Positions 56,085 through 64,000 of a stretch of DNA of 64,000 bases are shown piece by piece (within the stretch, counting starts at the first letter, position 1; each line of letters opens with the position of its first letter). Source of the DNA: Roseovarius dicentrarchi (GTDB taxonomy: Bacteria > Pseudomonadota > Alphaproteobacteria > Rhodobacterales > Rhodobacteraceae); the NCBI RefSeq assembly GCF_003316635.1, contig NZ_QNQP01000001.1, forward strand, positions 239,647 through 303,646, in the 5' to 3' direction. The notes below the pieces were generated by a model. It saw nothing but the letters and a program-made list of their open reading frames with translations. It was not told the origin of the DNA and did no database searches. A program made the translations under genes and the position numbers.

Positions 56085-56996
56085 ATGAACATGACAAAGG
56101 ACGCAATCACCCGCCACTCCCCCTCGACCGGCGCAGGCAGCCCGGATGTCTGGGGCATTTACGAGCCTGATACCGGGTCGATCCAGTATATCTGCGCCTG
56201 CCCTACCACCAAAAAGGCCGCGCTGATCGATGTGGTCTGGAATTTCGACCCCAAGAGCTTTGCCACCGATACGCGCAGCATGGATCAGGTGGTGGCACTG
56301 GCCAAAGAAAACGGTCTGGAGATCACCCTGATCCTCGACACGCACCCCCATGCGGATCACGTCATGGCATCGGCGCAGCTGAAACAGCAGCTGGGCGTGC
56401 CCAACGCCATCGGCGCCAAGGTGCGCGAGATCGCGGAATTGTGGCGCGATCTGTACAACACGCCGACCGCCTTTGACCCGGAGCGGGATTTCGACCACCT
56501 GTTCGAGGATGGCGACAGCTTTGCCATTGGCGATCTGGAGGTGCGCGTGATGCTGTCGCCGGGGCATACGCTGGGCTCGATCACCTATGTCTGCGGCGAT
56601 GCGGCCTTTGTCCACGACACGCTGATGATGCCCGATGCCGGCACCAGCCGCGCGGATTTCCCCGGCGGATCGGCGGATGAGCTGTGGCAGTCAATCCAGG
56701 CCATCCTCAGCCTGCCGGACGAAACGCGCCTGTATATCGGCCACGATTACGGCACCGATGACCGCGACGCGCCGATGTGGGAGGCCACCGTTGCCGAGCA
56801 TAAGGCCAAGAACAAACATGTGAAATCAGGAACGGACAAGGCGGACTATATCAAGACGCGGCAGGACCGCGATGCAACGCTGGCCCTGCCCGACCGGATG
56901 CTGGCCGCGCTGCAAATCAACCTGCGCGGCGGTCGCCTGCCGGAGGCCGAGGGTGACGGACATTCCTATCTGAAAATGCCGGTCAACAAGTTCTAA
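56085..56996 (+). CDS. Second ETHE1-like MBL-fold protein (probable persulfide dioxygenase)
   Basis: A 303-residue paralogue of the dioxygenase earlier in the operon. LDTHPHADHVMASAQL replaces THVHADH, with SPGHTLGSITYVCG, FVHDTLMMPDAGTSRADFPGG and YIGHDYGTDD; all metal ligands are kept. The start at 56085 follows AAAGGAG; an ATG two codons later is possible. Two such enzymes in one operon may differ in substrate, for example CoA-, glutathione- or protein-bound persulfide (inference). Confidence 0.84.
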   Translation: MNMTKDAITRHSPSTGAGSPDVWGIYEPDTGSIQYICACPTTKKAALIDVVWNFDPKSFATDTRSMDQVVALAKENGLEITLILDTHPHADHVMASAQLKQQLGVPNAIGAKVREIAELWRDLYNTPTAFDPERDFDHLFEDGDSFAIGDLEVRVMLSPGHTLGSITYVCGDAAFVHDTLMMPDAGTSRADFPGGSADELWQSIQAILSLPDETRLYIGHDYGTDDRDAPMWEATVAEHKAKNKHVKSGTDKADYIKTRQDRDATLALPDRMLAALQINLRGGRLPEAEGDGHSYLKMPVNKF

Positions 56997-57029
56997 AGCG
57001 TCATCAACGGCCGGCGTTCAGCCATGACA

Positions 57030-57054
57030 CGCGGCGCCAGATGGCGCCGCGTTT
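57030..57054. terminator. Hairpin between the sulfide operon and the TlpA-like gene
   Basis: A perfect GC-rich stem (CGCGGCGC paired with GCGCCGCG around CAGATG) is followed by TTTGC on the plus strand. It lies between two convergent genes. The T-run is short, so termination strength is uncertain. Confidence 0.55.
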
Positions 57055-57057
57055 GCA

Positions 57058-57876
57058 TCATCGCGCCACCGGCGCCACCTCGCTCAGCGCGCGCTCCAGA
57101 ACCGCGCGCGATATTTCCCCGGTATGCGATTGCACCAGCGCGCCGGTACGGTCGAAAATCAGGGTCGCGGGCAGTCCCTTGGCCCCCAGCGCAGTCATCA
57201 GGTCCATCTGCCGGTCCAGCACGATATGCTCGGCCCCCAGCCCCTCGGCGGCCAGAAACCGGCCGATTTGCGCGACGCCCTCACCCTGGTTGGCGAATAC
57301 GAAGGTTGCGCCGTCGCTTTGCGTCGCCAATTCCAGCATCATAGGCATCTCGCGCCGGCAGGGCGGGCACCACGTCGCCCAAAGGTTCAAGACAACCGGC
57401 CCCTCAATATTCTGAAGCGTAACATCGTTCCCTCTCAGCGCCTCGAAGGTGCCGGTCGGCAACTCGACACCGGGGCCGCTGAATGCGCTGCTGACCGCAA
57501 GAAACACCCCCGCCGCCACAACGGCGCCCAGCGCCAGTGGCATCACCGGCACCTTTCGTCGCAGACCCGCAAAGGCGATCATCACACCGGCGAAGGCGGC
57601 GCCGATCAATGGCGCGAAACTGCCCTGCCACAGCTTGAGCGCATCCCATGGGTTTGCAGCAAAACTACCGAGGTTTGCCAGAACAAACCCCGCCCGCGCC
57701 CCGATGATCCACGCAGCCAGCGCGGCAAACGCCCATGTCGATCGTGCGTGCCGCCCTTGGCGCGCGGCGGGTCCGGCGCCGCGAAATTCCGCGATCACCA
57801 GAAACACGATGACGGCGGCAATAAACGCCAGACGCGAGGCATCCATCACCAACGGCCCGAGCGATACGGCGTTCAC
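57058..57876 (-). CDS. Membrane-anchored TlpA-like thiol-disulfide oxidoreductase (Lgt-like N-terminal region)
   Basis: A 272-residue protein. The first about 130 residues hold four membrane segments with a pattern (AAWIIGARAGFVLANLGSF) reminiscent of prolipoprotein diacylglyceryl transferase, without its complete catalytic motif. The C-terminal part is a periplasmic thioredoxin fold with the active site ATWCPPCRREMP and the cis-proline GLPATLIFD. It probably reduces or oxidises envelope thiols. It is divergent from the two-component genes and convergent with the sulfide operon. Confidence 0.85.
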   Translation of the reverse strand: MNAVSLGPLVMDASRLAFIAAVIVFLVIAEFRGAGPAARQGRHARSTWAFAALAAWIIGARAGFVLANLGSFAANPWDALKLWQGSFAPLIGAAFAGVMIAFAGLRRKVPVMPLALGAVVAAGVFLAVSSAFSGPGVELPTGTFEALRGNDVTLQNIEGPVVLNLWATWCPPCRREMPMMLELATQSDGATFVFANQGEGVAQIGRFLAAEGLGAEHIVLDRQMDLMTALGAKGLPATLIFDRTGALVQSHTGEISRAVLERALSEVAPVAR

Positions 57877-57954
57877 AGCCGCGCCCGCTTGGTTAAAGGC
57901 CGCGTAGCAGGTATGAGGTCGAACATTGTCATCCTGCCTGTTTAACCCGGCAGT

Positions 57955-57971
57955 CTTAAGCCCATCTTAAG
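57955..57971. promoter_or_regulatory. PmrA/QseB-type box upstream of the response regulator
   Basis: CTTAAG-CCCAT-CTTAAG is a perfect direct repeat of a 6-base unit with a 5-base spacer. This is the arrangement of the known PmrA/BasR box (YTTAAK-N5-YTTAAK). It lies 34-50 bases before the regulator start, between it and the divergent TlpA-like gene. Confidence 0.75.
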
Positions 57972-58004
57972 ACAGATGCACCAGATTGGCGATATGGAGC
58001 GATC

Positions 58005-58685
58005 ATGCGTATTTTGATAGTCGAGGATGACGCGGTTCTGGCGAACGGGCTGATGGTGGGCCTGCGCCTGAACGGGTTCACCGCCGAACCTGTGGGCACG
58101 CTGGCCGACGCGCGCGCGGCGTTGGACACGTCGGATTTCGCGGCCATCGTGCTGGATCTGATGCTGCCCGACGGATCGGGTCTGGACCTGCTGACAGGGC
58201 TGCGCAGCAAGGGCGTGCAGACCCCCGTTTTGCTGCTGACCGCGCGCGACCAGACGCGCGACCGGGTCGATGGGCTGGATGCCGGTGCCGACGATTATCT
58301 GGGCAAACCCTTTGATCTGGACGAGCTTTCGGCGCGGCTGCGCGCGATCCTGCGGCGCGGCGAGGGGCGCGCGGCGCCTGTCATCCATTGGAACGGTCTG
58401 GTGCTGGACCCTGCTGCACAAAGCGGCGCATTGCACGGCAATGCCATCCGGTTTTCGCGCCGCGAATTTGCGGTGCTGCATGCCCTGATCGAACGGCCCA
58501 GCCACATATTGTCCAAATCCCAGATCGAAGAGCGGCTATATGGCTGGCAGGAAGACGTCGAAAGCAACGCGGTCGAGGTGCATATTCACCACCTGCGGGC
58601 CAAGCTGGGCCGCGACTTTATCGAAACGGTGCGGGGCCTTGGATACCGGCTTGCGCCCGAAGATTGTCCTGCTGCATGTCGCTGA
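58005..58685 (+). CDS. OmpR-family response regulator (QseB/PmrA-like)
   Basis: A 226-residue regulator. Receiver: MRILIVEDDAVLANGL with the acidic pair, phospho-Asp in AIVLDLMLPDGSGLDLL, and lysine in DDYLGKPFDLDEL. Output: a winged helix with SRREFAVLHALIERP and SNAVEVHIHHLRAKLG, ending VRGLGYRL. The upstream PmrA-type box suggests autoregulation. The kinase gene overlaps its end by 10 bases. Confidence 0.92.
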   Translation: MRILIVEDDAVLANGLMVGLRLNGFTAEPVGTLADARAALDTSDFAAIVLDLMLPDGSGLDLLTGLRSKGVQTPVLLLTARDQTRDRVDGLDAGADDYLGKPFDLDELSARLRAILRRGEGRAAPVIHWNGLVLDPAAQSGALHGNAIRFSRREFAVLHALIERPSHILSKSQIEERLYGWQEDVESNAVEVHIHHLRAKLGRDFIETVRGLGYRLAPEDCPAACR

Positions 58686-60013
58686 AAATACGCCTCTTTC
58701 TGCTGCTGTCCGCGGCGACCGGATTGGTCTGGCTGTCGGCGGTGCTGTGGATCGACTATTCAACGCGCGGCGAGGTCGAGAAGGTGCTGGACGCGCGCCT
58801 GCGCGAGGCGGCAACGATGGTGTCATCGCTGATCGCGGACCGCCGCATTGACGTGACAGCGGACGCGCCCCGGCAGCTGTCGGTGCCTGCCGCCACGGGC
58901 GCAGGATATAACAGGCAACTGTCCTGCCAGATCTGGTCGCTGGACGGCGGGCTTCTGGGCCAGTCCGAGGGCGCGCCGGCCGCACGTTTGACCACGGCCA
59001 CGCAGTCCGGCTTTTCCCAGGAAGTGGTCGATGGCGAATTGTGGCGCGTCTACACGACCGTCAATACAGAACTGGGCGTGCGCGTCATGGTCGGGGATGC
59101 GGTCGCGGTGCGGGGCCGCCTTGTGCGCGACGTGATGACCGGCTTTGCGATACCGGCGGCGGTGATCCTGCCGCTGCTGGCCGCGCTGATCTGGCTCAGC
59201 GTCGGGCGCGGGCTGAAACCACTGGACCGGCTGGCCGAGGGGCTGCGCGAGCGCGCCCCGCAGGATCTCAGCCCGCTGCCCGCCGGCCCTGCCCCGCGCG
59301 AAATCCGGCCCGTGCGCCGCGCCCTGAATCGCCTGTTTGCCGAGGTCGAGGCCGTGCGCGCGACCGAGCGTGATTTTGTCGCCTTCGCCGCGCATGAGCT
59401 GAAAACCCCGATGGCGGGCCTGCGCATGCAGGCACAGATCGCGCGCATCGCCGAGGATGACGACACGCGCCGTCATGCGTTGCTGACGATAGGACAATCG
59501 GTCGATCGCACGGATCGTCTGGTGCGGCAACTGCTGGATCTGGCCACGGTCGAGCGGCACGGAACCAGCGCCGCGCCCGTGGATCTGGCCGCCCTGATCG
59601 CGGACGCGTGCCGGGATCTGGGCCAGATGGCCGCACAAAAGCGAGTGCGGGTTGAGGTCTTTGGCGAAACTGCGGGGACGACCCGCACCACCCGCTATCT
59701 GCTGCACGCCGCGCTGCGCAACCTTCTGGAGAACGCGATTGCCGCATCCCCCGAAGGCGGCACCGTCGATGTAAGCGTAGAGCAAACGCCCGATCGGCTG
59801 TCGATCACCATCCGCGATCAGGGGCCGGGCATCGCACCTGACCAACTGGACCGCGTTACAGAGCGGTTCTATCGCCCGGCAGATGCACCGCAGGGCGGCA
59901 GCGGCCTCGGCCTTGCTATCGTTGCAAGCGCGGTCAACCGGCTGAACGGCAGGCTGGATCTGCCAGCCGCGGCGGGCAGCGGGCAGACCGTGCGCATTCA
60001 TTTCCCGCAGTAG
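58676..60013 (+). CDS. Sensor histidine kinase (QseC/PmrB-like)
   Basis: A 445-residue membrane kinase. Membrane segments at about residues 5-27 and 155-175 enclose a periplasmic domain; then HAMP, HisKA with FAAHELKTPMAGLRMQAQIA, and HATPase with LRNLLENAIAASP, IRDQGPGIAPDQL and GGSGLGLAIVASAVNRLNG. Start ATG at 58676. The signal is unknown; the neighbouring envelope thiol protein and betaine genes are only suggestions. Confidence 0.92.
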   Translation: MSLKIRLFLLLSAATGLVWLSAVLWIDYSTRGEVEKVLDARLREAATMVSSLIADRRIDVTADAPRQLSVPAATGAGYNRQLSCQIWSLDGGLLGQSEGAPAARLTTATQSGFSQEVVDGELWRVYTTVNTELGVRVMVGDAVAVRGRLVRDVMTGFAIPAAVILPLLAALIWLSVGRGLKPLDRLAEGLRERAPQDLSPLPAGPAPREIRPVRRALNRLFAEVEAVRATERDFVAFAAHELKTPMAGLRMQAQIARIAEDDDTRRHALLTIGQSVDRTDRLVRQLLDLATVERHGTSAAPVDLAALIADACRDLGQMAAQKRVRVEVFGETAGTTRTTRYLLHAALRNLLENAIAASPEGGTVDVSVEQTPDRLSITIRDQGPGIAPDQLDRVTERFYRPADAPQGGSGLGLAIVASAVNRLNGRLDLPAAAGSGQTVRIHFPQ

Positions 60014-60164
60014 CGCAATCGGTATCGCCGTGGATGTCTGTTTCTCAGCCCGGAATGTCGCAATCCTGTAATGACTCGCGCCTGATCCGGCGTAGAGGTG
60101 GCCTGCACCCTGCTGCGCCGCAGGTGCCGGAGCGGACCATGCCCCGCCCACTGACCCCACTTAA

Positions 60165-61424
<1,260 letters not shown>

Positions 61425-61429
61425 CGCAA

Positions 61430-62503
61430 ATGAAGGATCTCGCCCCAAGCACCGGCACCATCTGGCACCAGTCCGAGCCGCTGGAATGCGTCTCGGTCGT
61501 GCCGGAAATGGCCAATACCGCGTCTTTCACCTTTCGGGCGCCATCAGGTGCGCTGTTCGATTTCCGGCCCGGCCAGTTCCTGACGCTGGAGCTGCCGGTG
61601 CCGGGCGGCACGGTGCATCGCACCTATACCATATCATCCTCGCCCTCGCGGCCCCGATCCATCACCATCACCGCCAAGGCGCAGCCGAACAGCATCGGCA
61701 CCCGCTGGATGCTGGACCATTTGCAACCGGGCATGTGCCTGAACGTCATGGGGCCGGCCGGGCTGTTCAGCCATGTTGAACGGGCGGCGGACAAACATCT
61801 GTTCATCTCGGCCGGGTCGGGCATCACGCCGATGATGTCGATGACCACGTGGATGTACGATCTGGGCGCCGCGCCGGACATCGTGTTCATCAACTGCGCC
61901 CGCCGCCCGTCCGAGATCATCTTTCGCCAGCAGCTGGAGCATATGGCCAGCCGCGCGCCCGGCCTCGATCTGCACTGGGTGGTCGAGGCGCCGGACCGCT
62001 ACGCGCCATGGGCGGGCTATCGCGGCCAGATCAACCAGCTGATGCTGGGTCTGATGGCCCCCGATTATCTGGAGCGCGAGGTGTTCTGCTGCGGGCCAGA
62101 GCCATTCATGCAAGCGGTGCGCGAGGCGCTTCAGGGTCTGGGCTATGACATGGACCGCTACCATCAGGAAAGCTTTCAGGCGCCGGTGGCAGTACTGGCC
62201 GACGCGCCGGTTATCGACGATGTCGTGCCGGACGAGGAGACACGCGCCGAGATCACCTTTGCCCTGTCGGGCGTCACGGCAAAAGTGGCCGAAACCGATA
62301 CGGTGCTGGCCGCGGCCAAGGCAAACGGGCTGAACATCCCCTCGGGCTGCACCTTTGGCGTCTGCGGCACCTGCAAGATCCGCAAGACGTCGGGCGAGGT
62401 GCATATGGTGCATAACGGCGGCATATCCGACGATGACATTGACAGCGGTTATATCCTTGCCTGCTGCTCCAACCCCATCGGCGCCGTCACGGTCGAGGTT
62501 TAG
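61430..62503 (+). CDS. Rieske oxygenase reductase (GbcB-like flavin/2Fe-2S oxidoreductase)
   Basis: A 357-residue electron-transfer partner. FAD-binding RTYTISSSPSRP, NAD-binding FISAGSGITPMMSM and FCCGPEPFMQAV, then a C-terminal plant-type ferredoxin domain with CTFGVCGTCKIRK and a final cysteine in YILACCSNP. The start lies 5 bases after the oxygenase stop, so they form an operon. Confidence 0.92.
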   Translation: MKDLAPSTGTIWHQSEPLECVSVVPEMANTASFTFRAPSGALFDFRPGQFLTLELPVPGGTVHRTYTISSSPSRPRSITITAKAQPNSIGTRWMLDHLQPGMCLNVMGPAGLFSHVERAADKHLFISAGSGITPMMSMTTWMYDLGAAPDIVFINCARRPSEIIFRQQLEHMASRAPGLDLHWVVEAPDRYAPWAGYRGQINQLMLGLMAPDYLEREVFCCGPEPFMQAVREALQGLGYDMDRYHQESFQAPVAVLADAPVIDDVVPDEETRAEITFALSGVTAKVAETDTVLAAAKANGLNIPSGCTFGVCGTCKIRKTSGEVHMVHNGGISDDDIDSGYILACCSNPIGAVTVEV

Positions 62504-62752
62504 CGCACCGCGTCCAGCGCCGCACAGATTACGCCCTGCCCGCCGGTCAACGCCGCCGGGCCGGTCTATCGGCTCAGCGATGATTTGATCTCGACCATAT
62601 GGCCCTGCGCGCCCGCCGGAATCGCGCCCCAGCCGGGCCGCGCCGTGATCCGCTCAGGGCGCGGCGTCGATCACCTGCTGGCCTGCCAGGATACGGTCCT
62701 TGGCGGCGGGCCGCGCCGATAGCGCGGGAAATCCATCGGCGCGGCGCGTTCC
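62504..62752. other. 249 bases without a convincing gene
   Basis: Very GC-rich sequence between the reductase stop and the end of the riboswitch-controlled gene. Short frames exist on both strands but none shows a conserved motif or a ribosome site. It may be a decayed continuation of the minus-strand riboswitch operon. Confidence 0.5.
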
Positions 62753-63085
62753 TCAAGCTAGGGGGTTGGCCGCGCCTTTCCAGCCTGATCTGCCCCGGCG
62801 CGCCCGCGCACCGCCCCGCCGCGCGGGCTTGGGCAAGGCCAGATCCAGCGGCGTCAGCGGATGGCGCACAGACGCGGCCAGCAATTCGCAAAAGACCGCA
62901 ATCGCCGGGTCCGTTTCCGCGAAATCGACCGCCATCCGGTAGGCGCGCCGCGCCTCGGCCCCGTAGTCGGCATGACCCGGCAGGCCGCCCAGCCATTGCA
63001 TATAGCCCAGCTGGCCCAATTCCCGCGCCCGTTGCGGCGAAGACAGGCCTATCCGAAGTTGGTAGAGTGTTCGTTCAATCTGCAT
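62753..63085 (-). CDS. Unknown 110-residue protein under a cobalamin riboswitch
   Basis: Starts MQIERTLYQLRIGLSSPQRA, with GGAGG 5-6 bases before the ATG at 63083-63085. The first 75 residues look like a globular helical domain (LGYMQWLGGLPGHADYGAEARRAYRMAV), and the tail is basic and glycine/arginine-rich (RRGGARARRGRSG). I do not recognise a named family. The riboswitch ends about 130 bases upstream, so the gene is probably repressed by adenosylcobalamin. No known B12 gene follows on this strand. Confidence 0.65.
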   Translation of the reverse strand: MQIERTLYQLRIGLSSPQRARELGQLGYMQWLGGLPGHADYGAEARRAYRMAVDFAETDPAIAVFCELLAASVRHPLTPLDLALPKPARRGGARARRGRSGWKGAANPLA

Positions 63086-63215
63086 CGCGCCCTCCGCGCA
63101 AAGGCAGGGGATCGCAGACAGCTCAGGGTCGAATCGGGTCCGTTTTGGTCCATCTCGATCTGCTCTCTCTCCGAGGCACCCCGCCCGGTTTAAGGTGGCT
63201 ACGGCGCCAAAAGCA

Positions 63216-63400
63216 CCGGAGATGGCAGGTCTCCTGACTCGCGGGTCGCAGCTTTCCTGAACCTTCCCGGACAATACGCCCAGTGGTGTCACTCAGGATC
63301 GCTCACCGCTTACAGTTGCGGGGGCAGTCACGGAATTGGGCAAGCGCCCGCACCGTGTTCCCTATTATGACGGACAGGCCAAAGCCGATCCGCCACCATC
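63216..63400 (-). ncRNA. Cobalamin riboswitch
   Basis: Read on the minus strand, all core elements appear in order: AGGGAACACGGTG, then TTCCGTGACTGCCCCCG, CCGCAACTGTAAG, ACACCACTGGG, CCGGGAAGG, and the B12-box AGTCAGGAGACCTGCC. It lies upstream of the 110-residue gene at 62753-63085. Outer limits (P1 helix) are approximate. There is no recognised B12 transport or synthesis gene next to it. Confidence 0.95.
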
Positions 63401-63785
63401 CCGATTTGCATCGCAGACATACGCCCCGATTTCAAGAAGATTTGGCAATGCGCTGATGGCGCCTCCACGTCCCGGCACGTTCCGGCAGGCTCCTGTCGCG
63501 TGCCACGTGGACCTTGGGCAGTATGCAGGCCCACCGCCAAGGCCCATGGCGTCACATGCAGCTTCTGAAACTGCCCACGGGCGGCTGGATCAATCGGCTC
63601 GATCGTGGCGCCTGCCCGGCCATTCCGGAAACATCCCGCGAGCAGAGGCTGAAGATAACCCACATGCACAGCGCAGCGCATGCGACAGGGTTGCCTGAAA
63701 TGAAGCGACAGATCTCCGGCAAAACCGCATCAGCTGACGGCATAGCGAGCCAAAACCCTTGCTTGCGGAATGATCGCTGCCTGAC
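63401..63785. other. 385 bases between the riboswitch and the arsR-like gene
   Basis: No gene with a recognisable family or ribosome site. Open frames on both strands are short and unlike known proteins. The promoter of the riboswitch transcript (minus strand) should lie in the left part. Confidence 0.5.
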
Positions 63786-63814
63786 TTGACATGCACTTAT
63801 TGAATCAATACTTC
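63786..63814 (+). promoter_or_regulatory. Promoter and palindromic operator of the arsR-like gene
   Basis: TTGACA at 63786-63791 is a consensus -35. TATTGA-A-TCAATA at 63798-63810 is a perfect inverted repeat around one base, between the -35 and the ATG at 63822. AT-rich palindromes overlapping the promoter are typical of ArsR-family autorepression. Confidence 0.65.
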
Positions 63815-63821
63815 TGGATAT

Positions 63822-63896
63822 ATGGATACAGAACACGCTCTCAAAGCCTTCGCCGCCCTCGGTCAGCCCACGCTGTTGATTGTCATTGAGAACTGA
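63822..63896 (+). pseudogene. ArsR-family regulator, truncated after 24 codons
   Basis: MDTEHALKAFAALGQPT matches the N-terminus of ArsR-family winged-helix repressors (family pattern ALGQPTRL). After the ACG codon for Thr the match ends: the sequence passes into the IS21-like end, and a stop follows at 63894-63896. The rest of the gene may continue beyond the element outside the window. Confidence 0.75.
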
Positions 63897-64000
63897 CCCG
63901 GCATTTTCATCGAGATCTGACCCACCCAGTCGTTATGATCTGCTGATTATGATGGCGTCAATGCTGTTGCCTCCTTTCGCTTTTTCTTCGCTGTTTCGGA
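63871..64000. mobile_element. IS21-family insertion sequence, one end
   Basis: Two imperfect 16-base direct repeats, CATTGAGAACTGACCC (63884-63899) and CATCGAGATCTGACCC (63908-63923), lie 24 bases apart next to the junction with arsR. Multiple terminal repeats of this kind are characteristic of IS21-family ends. The outermost base is probably the TG near 63873, right after the last arsR match. The element runs off the window edge. Confidence 0.75.
63947..64000 (-). CDS. Probable IstB (IS21 helper ATPase), C-terminal end only
   Basis: The minus strand encodes SETAKKKRKEATALTPS followed by TAA at 63947-63949. The lysine-rich tail fits the end of an IstB-type ATPase, whose gene normally lies next to this end of an IS21 element. 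Only 17 codons are visible, so the call rests mainly on the adjacent terminal repeats. Confidence 0.55.
   Translation of the reverse strand, partial: SETAKKKRKEATALTPS

Noticed and set aside
54259..56106. A 615-codon minus-strand frame opposite the SulP and YeeE genes
   Set aside because: It lies antisense to three genes with clear family motifs and has no domain of its own.
63328..63681. A 117-codon minus-strand frame upstream of the riboswitch
   Set aside because: It overlaps the riboswitch 5' part, has no ribosome site or conserved motif, and its composition looks random.

Overview
The window reads as a chromosomal segment of a GC-rich alphaproteobacterium of the Rhodobacteraceae (Roseobacter group). 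The basis is protein-level resemblance and gene order: rsh-rpoZ, the ChvG/ChvI-HprK-RapZ-EIIA-HPr cluster, mobA-mobB-moeA and a cobalamin riboswitch. Almost all of it is ordinary, densely packed chromosome. The only clear mobile DNA is an IS21-like end at the right edge. I saw no tRNA, rRNA, CRISPR array or prophage.

Layout. 1-5911 (minus strand): lepB (cut by the window edge), acpS, a small membrane protein, pdxJ, a DUF2062 protein, the (p)ppGpp enzyme rsh, rpoZ and folK. 6062-9833 (plus): an NYN-domain protein, then ispH, a DUF3429 protein, a methyltransferase, rnhA and a TRIC-type membrane protein joined by overlapping stops and starts. 9902-12085 (minus): two deformylase genes (one lacking catalytic residues), fmt and a YeaQ-like protein. 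12195-21635: a PatB-type C-S lyase, a receiver-only protein, cbiB, a lytic transglycosylase, smc and several small proteins.

21740-32638 is a reductive pyrimidine catabolism locus: preT, preA, a RutR-like repressor, a beta-ureidopropionase-type amidase, dihydropyrimidinase and an ABC importer with an NMT1/THI5-type binding protein. Two RutR-like operators, one in front of each operon, tie it together. 32715-39596 (minus) holds aroA, an acyltransferase and the HPr / EIIA / RapZ / HprK / ChvG / ChvI signalling cluster, with pckA divergent. 41701-46993 holds azlCD, fdhD and a molybdenum-cofactor operon ending in a MoeA with an extra N-terminal domain.

47011-57000 looks like a sulfide-handling module. 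A cyanide-insensitive-type bd oxidase (cydAB plus a DUF2474 peptide) lies divergent to a Crp/Fnr regulator. After it comes a seven-gene operon: a DUF2892 protein, an ETHE1-like persulfide dioxygenase, a phosphatase-like domain fused to an SQOR-like oxidoreductase, a SulP transporter, two YeeE/YedE permeases and a second ETHE1-like protein. 57058-62503 carries a membrane-anchored TlpA-like protein, a two-component system with a PmrA-type box in front of it, and a Rieske oxygenase/reductase pair of the betaine-demethylase type.

The right end holds a minus-strand cobalamin riboswitch leading into a 110-residue protein of unknown function. Next is an arsR-like gene, with its own palindromic operator, that stops after 24 codons where the IS21-like element begins. 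Start codons are my own choices from Shine-Dalgarno signals, overlaps and family N-termini, and some differ from the longest open frame.
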